In this document: positions 14,201 through 35,451 of the stretch, one piece after another
How the letters are laid out: the number at the start of each line of letters is the position of its first letter
Numbering within the stretch: position 1 is the stretch's first letter
Assembly (NCBI RefSeq): GCF_029227915.1
Contig: NC_079876.1
Coordinates: 27,129,828 to 27,193,827 of the forward strand
Direction of reading: 5' to 3'
Source: Hydractinia symbiolongicarpus
Lineage: Eukaryota > Cnidaria > Hydrozoa > Anthoathecata > Hydractiniidae
Length of the DNA: 64,000 nucleotides
Notes under the pieces: generated by a model
Database searches by the model: none
What the model saw: only the letters and a program-made list of their open reading frames with translations
What the model was told of the DNA's origin: nothing
Position numbers and translations under genes: made by a program

Positions 14201-15208
14201 TCAAACTGGCTTGAAGGGACGAAAGCAAGGTTTTGGTGGCAGTTGGTAACTTGACTAATTCCGGTGGTAAATGATTCTCTCGTTTCTGCAAATCAATTTT
14301 AATTAAAGAATAAGCTGAATCAGCTTCATCAATAACGGTTTTCTGAATGAAAATCTTCATTAACCGACGGATAATATTTTCTAATATTTCCGAAACAAAT
14401 GGCATCATTGGATTATCCGTCTGGAATTGCTTCAGATACGAAGACATCATGCTGGCTACATCAACAAAGAATTGTAACTTTACTTGCATAAACATGTCAG
14501 TGTGGTGGGTGACCAAACGATCGCTTTCTTAAAGCATATATTACATGATGTAATATATGCTTTAAGAAAGCGATCGTTTAACTATAATTTGAACCATAAC
14601 ATGTGCATTAACGAATGGTGCTTTGCACAAGCACGAATAATGACATAAACCCTGTGAATTGAGCATTCGTCTCTTTTCATTTTTTCATTTTAGTAACTAT
14701 GATTTTTCCAAGGAGTATTGGCTATTCATGAATCCTATAACACAGCAGTTAGTCGATCTTTTTCCTTTTTTCGCTTTGCTACCCTTGAGTTTTTCTGCAC
14801 TAAAGCTTCGTTACCTCCATTTCTGCGCACGCATCTTTTTTGGATAGCATTACGTAATGTTATTTGATGCGCGCACAAGAAAAACACGGCACTATAATTG
14901 AGTGTATTAACACATAATTTAAACCTTAAAATAATATGGACTGTAAAGGCCAACAAGTTTGATAATGATGGTGAATTATCACTACATGTTGTTAAGTAAA
15001 GTTGATTTAATTATCATTTCACAATAGACTAATAAATGTAGCTTGTATGTCAACATACCCTATGGACTCCGGGACTGTCTTGTTTGAATGTAGTGGCCAA
15101 TGAAATTGGTGGTATAACCGCTCGAGAGTTCCATTTTTCAGGCTCCTGACCCTCGTGCAATAACTTCGTGGCAAAATGCGGAAAATATGATTTATCTTGG
15201 TTCGACAT
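2205..15208 (-). CDS. CTH: Cystathionine gamma-lyase (13 exons)
   Basis: PLP-dependent transsulfuration enzyme: cleaves cystathionine to cysteine, 2-oxobutyrate and ammonia, and can make H2S; cytosolic. Coding exons, in order: 15208-15059, 8346-8265, 8102-8007, 7514-7402, 6721-6638, 5894-5847, 5731-5674, 5204-5127, 4263-4111, 3276-3155, 3039-2987, 2498-2432, 2351-2205. All junctions are GT..AG and keep frame, giving 416 aa (human enzyme about 405). Hallmarks: the [20 protein letters not shown] start region in exon 1, [10 protein letters not shown] in exon 2, DNTF, the PLP Schiff-base lysine in [12 protein letters not shown] (about Lys207), [11 protein letters not shown], and the C-terminal [31 protein letters not shown] 15208 is chosen because it starts the family N-terminus. 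Intron 1 is 6.7 kb and full of transposon debris; the others are 0.1-0.9 kb. Cystathionine gamma-synthase or homocysteine-utilising relatives are less likely, given the metazoan-type sequence. Confidence 0.96.
9133..9302. repeat. 85-bp tandem duplication in CTH intron 1
   Basis: Two adjacent copies of an 85-bp unit beginning ttatttgaataaatgg (at 9133 and 9218), each containing taatatttaggagtgtaag and ending gttatatgct, with only a few substitutions between them. Confidence 0.9.
9377..10941. mobile_element. Foldback-like element with long subrepeat-built inverted arms
   Basis: The ends are inverted copies of gttc(aa)ccca..cggcacaa(a)gac. The left end is at 9377-9400; the right end at 10921-10941 reads gtcttgtgccggctgggaac. 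The arms (about 9377-9630 and 10610-10941) consist of many diverged copies of a short palindromic unit centred on GACGTC (AAAGACGTCTTTTAAAAGA-like). The 1-kb core is AT-rich with no coding potential I can support. Long arms of short subrepeats are typical of Foldback-type DNA elements. I could not see a clear target-site duplication. It sits inside CTH intron 1, so it is spliced out. Confidence 0.65.
12703..14516 (-). mobile_element. 5'-truncated hAT transposon fragment inside CTH intron 1
   Basis: The 12703 end starts CAGGGTGGCCAC, a hAT-type terminus. The fragment contains the transposase-like frame 13326-14516 on the minus strand, and is broken at the other side by the 65-nt palindrome at 14515-14579. 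No second terminus is visible past the palindrome. Two sequences in NEK8 introns (48112-48475, 54502-54825) end in similar termini and look like non-autonomous relatives. Confidence 0.55.
13326..14516 (-). pseudogene. hAT-family transposase-like ORF lacking its N-terminus
   Basis: A 396-codon open frame with no natural start: it opens at a TTG at 14516, and further upstream hits a TAA inside the adjacent palindrome (14529-14531). The first ATGs are inside the frame (from about 14493). The C-terminal half has the hAT dimerisation hallmark: [20 protein letters not shown] with [13 protein letters not shown] following, then a Lys/Glu-rich coiled-coil tail. The N-terminal BED zinc finger and most of the RNase H-like catalytic core are missing. 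I recall very similar hAT-C-like proteins as repeated families in cnidarians. The remaining frame has no internal stop, so the insertion is not ancient, or the fragment was constrained until recently. Not expected to be active. Confidence 0.75.
14515..14579. repeat. Perfect 65-nt palindrome (32-nt arms, 1-nt centre)
   Basis: Left arm 14515-14546, single g at 14547, right arm 14548-14579 is the exact reverse complement of the left. It starts precisely where the hAT transposase frame is cut off. Flanking bases 14514 and 14580 no longer pair. Confidence 0.97.
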
Positions 15209-17383
15209 TTCTCTGCTTTGCTGGAACTCGGACTGAGACACTTGCACCCCACGAGGAAGAGTTAAAAGGAAATTTAGCACTACTTTGTTTACGTTTACTT
15301 CTAATTGATAATTTAAGGAATGTAAGTTTACTACGGTTAGTACCATTCTGCAAAATACCTCTAAATGAAGGGTGAACCCCCCCTGCTGTAATTTCGTCCC
15401 AGGGGCTTTTCCACGTCCAACAGAGAAGTGGAAATGCCCCTGGGACAAAATTTCGTTACGCGCGTATGAAGTTTAGAATCGAGGTTGACTTTACTTTGAA
15501 CACGCCTCTCAGACACCCCAAGATCAAAATATTCCCATCTATCAAATGGCACGTTATTAAATAGATAGGTTTTGGAAAAAGGGTGTCTAACAAAAATTCG
15601 AAAGAATTTAAGAACGTCTCCATTCGAAAATTCGCATTCAAAAGCGGTAGCAAGGAAACAAACAGAAAAACCAACAAAGTCTCTTGTCAAAAATGCAGAA
15701 ATCAAAAACAATTCTGGAACACAGGTCTTAAAAACATTTTCTTTTAATAAACTTCCAATATCCCCAAAAAAAAAACAATTTAAGGAATTTAAGGGTCGAG
15801 CTTGTACTAATACAAAAGACCATTATGCATCATTATTTCTACTAAAAACCTGAAAATCTAACAATAAAATATTTGCCTTTTTTGCTACAACACGCATGTA
15901 CCACAAAAATTTAAATATGTAACATGCTAATGTTATAGGTATCACCAAAAATCAACTTTGTCCTCTTAAAATGGCAGACACCGAGACAGCACAAGATGGT
16001 TGAAAAAGAGCTCTGGGGAAGAGGTTGACCGAACAGCGCAACGAATAAAAAACGCAGTAATACATCTACGACACCGAATAAACAGGATCCGATTAACCCT
16101 TTTTATAATAACATTGGTTACTAAGCAAATGTTAAAAAGAGGGTCTAGGGAGAAGGTTGGAATGATGGGACTGTCGCAAAATAACTTTTTTTTGCCTAAT
16201 ACCATTAAATAGTTTCCTCTTCCTCAAATTTTAAACCTCATTTTACGTCAATGTTTAAGTGTCAGCCTCTAGTGTGACACAACAAAAAATGGCTTGGAAA
16301 CAAACTTCTCTTTCAATGATTTTACAAGGTAAAACAAATATTTGTTTGGTCTTTACAGCTTGATGTATTCTAAAAATAAAATATTTATGTATTTATATTT
16401 CATATTTATGTATCACACTTTTGGGGCGGTCTCTTATTTTCTATATATGTCGGACAAAAACAAAACTTTGAATGAGAAAAATAAACAAAACCTGACCAAC
16501 TAAAAAACACTAAACAAAAAACAAGAGCTTTCCAGGAGTAGCGGTTACTTGGACTTTTCCGTACTTTAAAATCGCAAACTTTCACGGTAACAAACTGTGT
16601 CTTTTTACAAAACGACTTTTTTCTCAGTGGCTTCAGCTCAGAAGAGGAAAAATGTTTTTTGCCACGATTTTAGGGGAGGAAATTGTGCGTTGTAACACCT
16701 TTAGCTCGTTATCAACTTTAACGAAACGGTCCAATGGTAGCGAATGTTACTGATTCTAAAGTACGTTTTTCAAAAACAACAAGCAAAAAATCTGAAGAAC
16801 ATTAAAACTATAACATGCTTGATACAGCCTCTCTTTGGCACTGACGACTCGAAATGCACTGAAAAGGAGGCCGCTTTAACATAAACAAAAAACGGTGTAT
16901 TCTACATAACAATCCTAAACGAATACTATGTAAACATTTGAGACTTACGATTCTTTAGGCGTCCATATCTCCAAAAAAAACTAGCTTTCAACGAAATAAA
17001 TAGTATGCAACAATATGTACAATTCTGCAAGAAAAACACATTTTCTTTGCTTTCTATAAAATTTTTAAAAAACGTTATAACTGAAATAGGAGATTGAAAT
17101 TTTTGAAGTTGTTCCTGAGAAGCAACTTTTTCCCAGGGTCGCTTGCCTTAAGCTGTATCACAGATAGTCACAAAAGGAGGGGGGTGATGGGTAAAAAATG
17201 GCGGTCGGGTAGAGGTAAGAACGGGGGGTGGGAGGTCGTCGAGCAAAACGAAAGTATAAACTATTGCAGAAGAATGGTGTGGGTGACTTTGCTTTCAAAA
17301 TTGCCCCGTGTAGCAGTAAGACGCTGATGTTTTTGCAAAAGGAATTCGCTCGGACTATTACCAAAACGTAAAAACCTAATTAA
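15209..17383. other. Intergenic region between HELLS 3' end and CTH 5' end
   Basis: Both genes are on the minus strand, so this holds the CTH promoter and the HELLS 3'UTR. Aside from the hairpin at 15388-15459 I find no coding signal. Open frames around 15572-15853, 16000-16212 and 17094-17327 have no domain, no splice context and poor composition. Confidence 0.5.
15388..15459. repeat. Hairpin MITE-like inverted repeat upstream of CTH exon 1
   Basis: gtaatttcgtcccaggggc at 15388-15406 is matched by its inverted copy ending at 15459 (gcccctgggac..atttcgttac). Imperfect arms of about 28 nt enclose a short loop. It lies 180 nt upstream of the CTH start codon, in the probable 5'UTR or promoter. 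Confidence 0.7.
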
Positions 17384-28142
<10,759 letters not shown>

Positions 28143-29289
28143 CTGGAAAAGTAACCAACAATCTAAACAGAAGACACAAGCTATTAAAAGTTATATCACC
28201 TTAGGACAAAATTTCTAATTATTAGCAAATAAATATTTTGTTTTTCCCTTATCTATATTTTCTAATTTTCCCAGTGAAAATAAGCAAGTTTTTAGTGTTC
28301 AGCGTTAATTACAAAAGTTCAACCCAACCCAAGTTTACGTGGATTATTGCATACTTTTAATGCCAATTAAAAGTATTACTTGTCGGCTATTGCACAGCCC
28401 TTAAAATTAGCGTCGGCATTCGGTACTGCCGACGTGATTGCCAACCTAAAATGAGAAAATACCGTAGTTGCGTCGGCAAAAAAATTGCCGACGTAATTTT
28501 GTTGTGAAATTTTTAAAAACAACAACTCATTTTTCACATCAACAAAGAAAAAAATTAACGAAGAATTAATTTTTATTTTGGCGGACTTTTAAGAACATGT
28601 GCTCTTATATTTCTATCGTACTGTTCACGTATTATAACCTGGTTTCAACAACCATTTTTTTGAAAAACAACTTTTTCAACTGATCGTATGTTATTCTTAG
28701 TAATATTAAAGCCTTTGTGGTGAATCTTTGTATCACATTTTTTCTGGTGTAATATGAAAACTGGCATACATTTTTATGAGACGCTAAATGAAGGCAGTTT
28801 AATCGCCGGCAAATGGAATAATTACACTCGATTTTCAGTAAGTTAGGTCATTATCACTAAAATTATTCACGTTACAGAAATACTGTGGTGCCATTTGATT
28901 CGTAATAATAATAATCGAAAAATTGTATATCGTATTAAAAAGAAGTCCGGAAGTTCTCTCTCCCACACAGCCGGCAATAAGTCAGCCCTGCCCTCGTTTT
29001 TGTGAGGAGAGATGTTCTGCGAAGACTCTATAAATTGATTCTCCTGTGCAGTTTTGCTTCATGGTGAGCTGTGCCGGTAACAAGCATTTTCGAAACATGT
29101 CACCGGCGACTTCTACGATATACACCTTATTGAATGCCCTGACCTTCAGTTCGTAAATAGCACGTGCACAACGTACTTTCTAATGAGTTTGTCTCGAAAC
29201 ATACAGAAATCCAGTTGGCAGTGAACTATTAACTTAACGAAGTACACCATCAGGAAGGTAGGTCAATGGCACTTGTACTCCGTTTCCAT

Positions 29290-29660
29290 TTGTCATCGTC
29301 TTAGGATGATAGATAGATAGATGTGCATATTTTACATGGCTAGCCTCACAAATATCGAGGGATATACCCTGTCTATTATTTCCAGGAGGGACATGGCTTA
29401 GATGGAGAGTCCTAGAGTATTTAATGCTCATTTTGAGCGACGCAGACCCAATTAGGGCCCGCACTCTACTAGACAACTCCCGGCAACATCCAACAGCCCA
29501 CACAGTGTGCCATCTTCCCAATTTCCCTCACATGGCTTGGGTTAACCCGGGGCTTTGGTAACATTCACTCGCCCATGTTGAATCGCCGTCAAGAGGAATC
29601 GAACCCCGGTCTCCCGCACAGAGTACGAGAGCTATAACCACTAATCTACGGCGCCATAAG
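29290..29660 (-). repeat. tRNA-derived SINE, second family
   Basis: On the minus strand the head (29660 to about 29575) is tRNA-like: an A-box region TAGATTAGTGGTTATAGC and a B-box GGGGTTCGATTCC at the expected spacing. A unique body of about 270 nt and an (ATCT)n tail near 29305 follow. The acceptor stem does not close cleanly and the long tail argues for a SINE, not a functional tRNA gene. Confidence 0.7.
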
Positions 29661-30133
29661 TTACTGCATTGGCGGGGAGATCAAAACATCGAATTTATGT
29701 GAGGTCTAGCCCCAATACAAGGTGAATGACGAAAGTTTTTGCCAGCTGAAAAATTTTACTACAAAAAAAATGCGGACGCAATGCCGACGCAAATCAGTTG
29801 AAATGTAACTCAAGTCGGCAGTTTTATTGCTGACGTAAAAATATTCTAATTTTAAGGGCTTTTGCAATGATTTAGCTACAATCTTGATGGTATTTTCAAT
29901 TAAGAAACCCCCATTGACTTTTTAAATTGGCTCACACACAGAAGACGGCGAGTTAACATGGATACGCTAAGCTGTAAACTCTATAGTCTCAATCCCAGGG
30001 TTTTTAGTCTCTTTTGTTAAGAATTCCTAGGGAGGTCAAGATCTAAAACAATAAGCTAAAAATATCTTTCTGTTTGTTTAAGGCAATCATTAAAATAGGA
30101 CAATTATTACTATTAGGAAATTTTAGGAAATTT

Positions 30134-30451
30134 ACCGACTGATAGCCTTGTGGTAGAGCGTTCGCTTTCAGTGTGGGAGGTCTTGGGTTCAAACCCCGGC
30201 CGAGTCATGCCAGAGACTATAAAAGTGTGAATCTATCCTTTCTGCTTAGCGCTCAGCATGAGAATAGGATTGATATCTTAGGCGGTTGTCTAGTTGAGCG
30301 ATTGCTGTGCTTGCACGACTTTCGTAGCTCAAATGGGAGCTTTAAATGCGCTAGGACCTCCTTCGCAGGAGCCTCGTTGATAGCAGTACCAATAGGAACT
30401 GAAGAGGCTATCCTGGGTAAATAAATAGTAATAATAATAATAATAATAAGA
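30134..30451 (+). repeat. Full-length tRNA-derived SINE with (TAA)n tail
   Basis: Starts accgactgatagcc; A-box-like tggtagagcgttc, B-box gggttcaaacccc, a 200-nt body, and an (aat)n tail at 30425-30450. The same family is found at 38536-38640 (head) and 1301-1410 (body, inverted). The tail abuts the start of the retrotransposon fragment at about 30455. The head looks like a protein-coding open frame by chance only. Confidence 0.85.
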
Positions 30452-30454
30452 TTA

Positions 30455-31750
30455 GCAAGGCTGCAGTAGTATCAGGTATTGTTGCAGAGATGGTAAAAAA
30501 TCTGGATATATTGGAAGTGAGCTTATTTAAAATCTTGCTATCAGATTATAAAGGTTGGTGCTATTCCGAGTGAGTGGCAGCTGGGTGTAATAGTGAATTG
30601 TTTCAGGGGCAAGGGTGATGCATTACAAAGAGGTAACTATAGAGGTTTGAGGTTGGTTGATCAAGTAATGAAAGTTATTGAAAGAGTGATTGATAAGTTA
30701 CTTAGAGAAAGAATTGATATAGATAAAATGCAATTTGGTTTTGTTCCAGGGTGTGGCACTACAGATGCAATATTTTTACTCAGACAGCTTCAGGAAAAGT
30801 ATTTAGGAAAGAGAAAGAATCTCTATTTTGCCTTTGTAGATTTAGAGAAAGCTTTTGATAGAGTGCCACATAAAGTTATTTGGTGGGCTATGAAAAAATT
30901 AGGTTGGATGAGTGGATAGTTACGATGGTACAGTCTATGTACAGCAATTCTAGAAGTCGTGTCAGAAGTCACTTAGTGATGAATTTAGTGTAAATGTTGG
31001 TGTACATCAAGGTTCTGTACTTAGTCCTTTCTTGTTTGTTCTAGTCTTAGAAGCGCTATCGATGGAGTTCAGAACAGGTTGTCCATGGTAGTTATTGTAT
31101 GCAGATGATTTGGTTCTCATAGCAGAGTCAATGGAAGAATTATTTGAAAAGTTTAAGAAGTGGAAGAGAGAACCAGAAAAGAAAGGGCTAAGAGTGAACA
31201 CAACAAAGTCTAAAGTCATGATTAGTAGCATTGCAGCGAAGTGTGACCTTGTAGTTGGAAAGTGGCCCTGTGGAGTTTGCAGGAAAGGGGTTGGTAGTAA
31301 CTCATTTTTTTTGTCAGACTTGCAAGCATTAAGTACATATAAGAAGTGCAGTAGTATTTGGTGGAAGGTTAAGAGATGACATTCAGTTTATATGCAAGCG
31401 TTGCAAAGGTGAGATTATAGAGTATGAAGTATTTCCAGCTTCAATGATGTACAACAGTGGCTCATTAGGGCTTAGAAAAAGTTCAGTGAGTTACTTCCTT
31501 TGTTGACTAGCAGAGTCTTGAAGATTAGGAAATTGGGAAAGAAAGTGTAGAGACTTGATAGTTCCTGGGGCAAAGCCCAGAGGCAGACCGAAAAAGACTT
31601 GGCAGGAGGTTATAAGGACAGACTTGATACAGAGAAAGTTGAGTTACATCTAACACAGTCTAGATCAGATTGGAAGAGGGTCATTAATATACCCCATCCA
31701 ACCCATGCTAGCATAGAAAAAAAGACGTTAAGCCGAGAATGATGATGATG
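30455..31750 (+). mobile_element. 5'-truncated, frameshifted non-LTR retrotransposon
   Basis: Reverse-transcriptase pieces in shifting frames: 30593-30919 has GKGDALQRGNYRGLRLVDQ, GFVPGCGTTDAIF and the FAFVDLEKAFDRVP palm motif; around 31010 there is VHQGSVLSPFLFVLVL in another frame; 31095-31379 has the catalytic YADD, then KGLRVNTTKSKVM, then a PCGVCRKGVGSNS Cys-rich motif. Past 31500 a GRPKKTWQE motif near the C-terminus is recognisable. It ends in a (gat)n run at 31740-31750. I recall this combination (YADD, then PCGVC-GVG-NS, then RGRPRKTW) from a widespread retrotransposon family in marine invertebrates. At least two frameshifts make it inactive. Confidence 0.85.
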
Positions 31751-33545
31751 ATTAAAATAGAGTTAATCATCACCAATGCATTGCGTATGGTACCACTGGT
31801 CGCAGCCATCACATTGCATACAATCAATTTTATTGCACTCCAGCAATTACGTCGGCAGTGCCCAATGCTGACGCAAATTTTAAGGGCTGCCCTTTTATAA
31901 GTATGTAACTAACTTTTTTCTTTAGATTTGTGTGGCAGCAAAGAAAATACCTCAGTCAAGTGCTGTTACGATCCTTGCTGCCAAAAATAATTTCGTTGCT
32001 GTCGTTTCACATGTAATAGTCAGCATTAATCTATACTTATCAATCACGTTGTGGTTGAAATGGAAAATCACATATTTCCGAAAGATATTATTTATTGACG
32101 CAGCTTGAAGCTTTCCGTGTACAGCACACGGCTGACAATATTTCCCTGCAAATTCTTGAAACTTGCTTAAAAAGGTACGAAATGTGAAAATTCAATCACC
32201 TCTGTGTGAATAACATATACTTGGTGCTGTTAACAGTTGCTTACATAATCTAAAGGATTGAAAATAGTAGAGTTATTACTTCTACAGTAAAAAAAAAATG
32301 GCACCCTGATCCTGTCACAAACATTTTCTGTTAAAGAATATGATTTAACAGGCCCAGTTTTGGGAGGTTAACTTAAATTAATAAAAAAACACATCCCTCT
32401 GAAAATTTTGCTGCCATTAAGGTCAGCATCCACGGCAAAAAAAAATTCAAATGACAAAATTGGGACTATCAAAATCGTGAAAAAGAAGCCAAAAACAACA
32501 AAAAAGTTGCCTTTCATCTCTTTTTATAAATTGTAAAAATATCATAAAAAATTTACTTATTCATAAAAAGGTTGTCAGACGTCTCCGTGGTTTTAAAGTG
32601 TGTATAGTTTCTTGCACCTCGACCTATTGAATATACTTTTAGGATTTACTTACACTCATTGTTTACAGAAAGAAGAAAAAATTTGTTGCAAAGGAATTCA
32701 CTGGTGCGGCAATTTTATGATACCATGTTTTAGTAACTAAGATAGTTTTATGTGACTGACATTAATCGTATGATACGGGCCGACCTCTTCCCACATTATG
32801 TGACTCAAACAACAGAATTTTTTTTTTCAATCAGTTTAAAGATTAAAAACTTTTTAATCTTTAAACATCACTTTTTTTGTTGACAACTTTTTCAAAATCT
32901 CTATGTTTTAATGTTCATTGATGTGTCCACACAATCATCATTTTGAGTACTGGCCTCTTTTGTTTCAGCGAGCTCCAATTTCCTCTGGCAACATGCACGT
33001 GGAGAATAATCTTGAACAAATCAAAATAAGTTATTGTACCATGAAGTGAAGTCGTTACATTGGGGACATCTACCTTAAGGGATATAATTTGCGTGAGAAC
33101 TAATTTTTGCAAAATATTAAAAAAAAAAAATTGCGAGAACTTATTTTCGCAAAAGTGACAAAAACACGCAAAAATTAATTCCAGTAAAAATTAATCCCTT
33201 TGGGTACTCCTGTGACTACTGACGTTTTACAAGACAGCAACAAAGGGTCTGCAAAATGTCAAGTGGCGCTATACTGTTTCTTGGCACTGGAAATGAATTT
33301 ACTGGCTCCAATCTGAAAATCCTGGGAAAAATACGTCTGACTCACCAACTCATTTTTGCAGGGTCTATTCAGGTTGCAAACATAACATATTTTTGCTGGT
33401 TGCATATTCAATCAAAGAAAATAGATATATATAAGCAACGGACCATGATCTGTTGTTTATATTTTTCCTGTGAATATGTATGGATATGTCTATTGTTGCA
33501 AAAATAACTAATCTATTGGTTTCCTGTTTTAAATCATATCTTATC

Positions 33546-34446
33546 CAGTCAGGGTAAACACCTAAGTAGGCGGCATGACCTAATTAGGCGAGTCGTTTAG
33601 TTAGGCGACGTGATGTAGTTTAATTACGCTACCTGTCTAACTAGGCGAACGAAAACTTTCTGTTGTAAATACGTCGAAATCATTTCGTTTCGCACTACAA
33701 TTTTTATGTGAATCAAATCTGTCCCCTTTGGAGATAATTTTGACCAATTATCGTCTTATTTGCATCACGCATTGGTAACTTATGGCCCAAACCTCTTGTG
33801 GCACTATTTGTTGTTTTATGAATAATGGATTTCAGCTATTCACGCCGCAGGGAAAAAATATGGCAGACGAAAATGTCACCTAAATAGGCGACACTTAACC
33901 TAATTAGGTTATATATTTAATTTTAACATAATTCTTAGTTGCACGAACATATCGAGGCATGAGTGACAACTATGGACAATTTTTAGGTTACATATGATCT
34001 AACTAGGCTACAATGAGTCGCCTAAATAGGTGGTATGCCCTAATACACCTTTACGATAATACAATTGTACATGCATTCTTATGGCTCTCCATCGTTTTAC
34101 AATATCGGAAAAAAGGAGGTAAAAATCGTGTTTTTATGAGAGTTTGTTAGAGACGAAAGCGTGTTTTCTCCAGTTTTTTAACTTCCGTCGTATCAATTTC
34201 TTTCAAATTTTCAGGAAACGTTAATAATAATAAGATACAACTTATGTGTACTTTTCATTAAAAAAAAAAAACCCGGCAAGAAAAGTTATCACGAAAAAAC
34301 GTGTTTTCTCCTTAATAAACTCTTATAAAAGTGTGATGTTTACCTCCTCTGATTGCAAAATAAGCTCTGATGGAGTGTTATTTTTTCCGAATTAATGTAA
34401 AGGTGTATTAGCCTACCGTCGCCTAATTAAGTGTTTACACTGACTG
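33546..34446. mobile_element. 901-bp non-autonomous TIR element with TTATC target duplication
   Basis: Termini CAGTCAGGGTAAACACCTAA (33546) and, inverted, TTAAGTGTTTACACTGACTG (ending 34446). An identical TTATC flanks both sides (33541-33545 and 34447-34451). Subterminal regions hold multiple CCTAATTAGGCGA-like palindromic subrepeats in both orientations, and a second inner inverted pair (ctaatacacctttac at about 34040, gtaaaggtgtattag at about 34398; ggaggtaaa..gagagttt further in). No open frame. Structure indicates a cut-and-paste DNA element needing a transposase in trans. Confidence 0.88.
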
Positions 34447-35407
34447 TTATCAAGCTGATAGAACTGCCGTTGAAAAATTTATGGCCTTAACATTTCAGAC
34501 AGCCTCTGAAATAACTTACACCTGCCTATACCCATCAACGCTGCAGTTTAGGCCTCTTACGATGCAGTGCTTGCAATTCAGTCTTTGGTTAAGTAGTAAC
34601 TTGTGCAATGCAATGTTTTCCATATGGCTAGAATGCTAGCTAACTAGATTAGATATTATAGGTGGGTAGCTAATCTTAGTTATGGGGACTAAACTCTAAA
34701 AAATACTATAATAGGTTAACAAGATTATAAAATAAAAATAGTTATTTACCGTTGTAAGAAAAGACATTTTAAATCATATGGTTGCTATGCTAGACATGCA
34801 GAACAGCAGGAGCAGCATGTAAACACAACATACTCACGACCAACATGCCATAAGGACGATTTTCGCGCGGAATTGCGCCATCTTTACCAACCTCATTCTC
34901 GGAGCTTTCTTTCTTTTATTTGAGGTTTGTTTGAATCTTTGGACCAATTTTGGACCTTTTCAGACATAAAATCATCAATCAAAGCATTTTTGTTACTGCA
35001 CTCGCTACGGCGCCACAAATTCGAAGAGATCTTCTCGCTATCAGACAGAGATTGACAGACAAAGAAAAAGAGCCCCGGAGACGAGGTTGGTTTTAAATAA
35101 GGCAGGAAGAAACCTGGACTGAGGTTGTTTCACACCAAGTATTAGACAAAAGTATGTTGACGCCCTGAGCCATTATTACGGAATGACAAAATTCTCTGGG
35201 AACAAGATTGGGAATTTCTACTCGCAACGATAACAACATTTAAGAGCACTGATTGGATAGAATTTCTGCAGTGTTTCTCTAAAAAAAATCAAAACTTTAG
35301 TAGACGGTTTCCCAACGCAATAGTCTCGATTCCCTGTTTCACGACTACTCCAACATCCTCGAAACGAGGTTGTTTAGGAGTAGCAAAATTTACATTTATT
35401 TCTTATT

Positions 35408-35451
35408 CGACACTTACTTCTCTGATGTTTACATCTGAGAAGTAAGTGTCG
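35408..35451. repeat. 44-nt near-perfect hairpin
   Basis: cgacacttacttctctgatg and its inverted copy catctgagaagtaagtgtcg flank a short tttac-like loop, with one mismatch in 20 pairs. It lies 530 nt upstream of the Ig receptor start codon. Confidence 0.85.

Larger units (their letters stand above)
28393..31895. mobile_element. Inverted-repeat DNA element(s) with GTCGGC/GCCGAC termini, interrupted by SINEs and a LINE
   Basis: The left end at 28393-28510 reads gcacagcccttaaaattagcgtcggcatt..gccgacgt. Inverted partners occur at 29785-29875 (gccgacg..taattttaagggct) and again at 31850-31893 (cgtcggcagtgcccaatgctgacgcaaattttaagggctgc). The far one matches the left end best at the extreme terminus. 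Either one element of 3.5 kb was invaded by the SINEs and LINE, or a 1.5-kb element plus a separate solo end is present. No transposase frame is visible. No target duplication was found. Confidence 0.5.

Noticed and set aside
15361-15711. Minus-strand frames upstream of CTH exon 1
   Set aside because: No domain, no family resemblance; the 15050-15448 frame is coding only from the ATG at 15208.
30140-30215. Possible tRNA gene with GGGTTCAAACCCC loop
   Set aside because: Acceptor and anticodon stems do not form a clean cloverleaf, and the sequence runs into a SINE body with a (TAA)n tail.
30173-30424. Open frame beginning MGGLGFKPRPSHARDYKS
   Set aside because: It is the translated tRNA-derived SINE; the frame contains the B-box and the SINE body, with homologous non-coding copies elsewhere.
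34740-34770. Candidate first exon of HELLS (ATGTCTTTTCTTACAACG followed by GTAAAT on the minus strand)
   Set aside because: It ends in phase 0, whereas joining it to the exon at 28142 in that phase gives an early stop; the exon reads open only in another phase.
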